From positions 1-5,360 of the forward strand of contig NZ_DASWPE010000013.1 of assembly GCF_036404135.1 (NCBI RefSeq): DNA of 5,360 nt, written 5' to 3'. Position numbers and translations under genes: made by a program. Below, in pieces: positions 5,076-5,360 of this stretch. Each line of letters starts with the position of its first letter. The stretch's first letter is position 1. The notes beneath the pieces are model-generated. The model was not told the DNA's origin and searched no databases. It saw nothing but the letters and a program-made list of their open reading frames with translations. The stretch comes from Rhodopseudomonas_A sp036404135 (GTDB lineage Bacteria > Pseudomonadota > Alphaproteobacteria > Rhizobiales > Xanthobacteraceae).

Positions 5076-5360
5076 ATGGACGACTTGTTGCGCGAGTTTT
5101 TGACGGAGACGAATGAGAGCCTGGACACGGTTGACAATCAGCTGGTGCGGTTTGAGCAGGATCCGAACAACGCCAAGATTCTCGACAACATTTTTCGGCT
5201 GGTCCACACCATCAAGGGGACCTGCGGGTTTCTAGGCTTGCCGCGGCTGGAAGCGCTAGCGCACGCCGCCGAGACGCTGATGGGCAAATTCCGCGACGGC
5301 ATGCCGGTGACCGGCGAAGCGGTGACGCTGATCCTTTTGACCATCGACCGCATTAAAGAG
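5076..5360 (+). CDS. cheA: Chemotaxis histidine kinase CheA, N-terminal 95 codons (runs off right edge)
   Basis: CheA autophosphorylates in response to chemoreceptor signals, with CheW as coupling partner, and donates phosphate to CheY and CheB. The visible part is the N-terminal histidine phosphotransfer (HPt) domain. It starts MDDLLREFLTETNESLDTVD and contains the core RLVHTIKGTCGFLGL (41-55), in which His44 is the phosphorylated residue and Lys47/Gly48 complete the HTIKG signature. LEALAHAAETLMGKFRDG (58-75) forms the next helix. The ATG follows GAAGG (5063-5067) at eight bases. Only the HPt domain is seen; dimerisation, catalytic and CheW-like domains would lie beyond the window. Another protein with an N-terminal HPt domain cannot be fully excluded, but the sequence is typical CheA. 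The reading frame is open to the last base. The 198-base gap before it suggests its own promoter rather than simple read-through from chpT. Confidence 0.93.
   Translation, partial: MDDLLREFLTETNESLDTVDNQLVRFEQDPNNAKILDNIFRLVHTIKGTCGFLGLPRLEALAHAAETLMGKFRDGMPVTGEAVTLILLTIDRIKE

Overview
The window is GC-rich, compact chromosomal DNA. Its gene content (ChpT, a DUF1134/EipA protein, a CysQ-type phosphatase, a CheA start, and a membrane-anchored coiled-coil protein that resembles ones I associate with Bradyrhizobium) points to an alphaproteobacterium. The Bradyrhizobium/Rhodopseudomonas group (Nitrobacteraceae) is most likely. That placement rests on recognising the proteins, not on a database search.

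Layout from left to right. The 5' end of an unidentified minus-strand gene occupies 1-80. A gene-poor stretch of about 300 bases follows. Next is a minus-strand tRNA-Val (anticodon CAC, CCA encoded) with a good sigma-70-type promoter upstream. Beyond it lies a 407-residue minus-strand protein with one N-terminal membrane helix and long coiled coils. A minus-strand gene for a secreted DUF1134 protein (EipA-like) comes next. Divergent from it is an exported YHS-domain protein on the plus strand. That gene runs tail to tail into minus-strand cysQ (3'(2'),5'-bisphosphate nucleotidase), and the two coding regions overlap by 7 bases. Divergent from cysQ is chpT on the plus strand, followed after about 200 bases by the first 95 codons of cheA, which runs off the right edge.

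The genes do not form one operon. The clearest functional theme is CtrA-linked signalling and the cell envelope. ChpT is the phosphotransferase that in Caulobacter passes phosphate from CckA to CtrA and CpdR. eipA is reported to be activated by CtrA in Brucella. The chpT-cheA gap contains a GGTTAACCAT sequence that resembles a CtrA box. CheA is the chemotaxis kinase and probably opens a chemotaxis cluster beyond the window. CysQ is sulfur and nucleotide housekeeping. The YHS protein and the coiled-coil protein have no established role.

No mobile element, CRISPR array or clearly new multi-gene system is visible. The best leads are the coiled-coil membrane protein, the YHS protein that lacks the family's usual Cys/Sec, and the possible CtrA control of the chpT-cheA junction.
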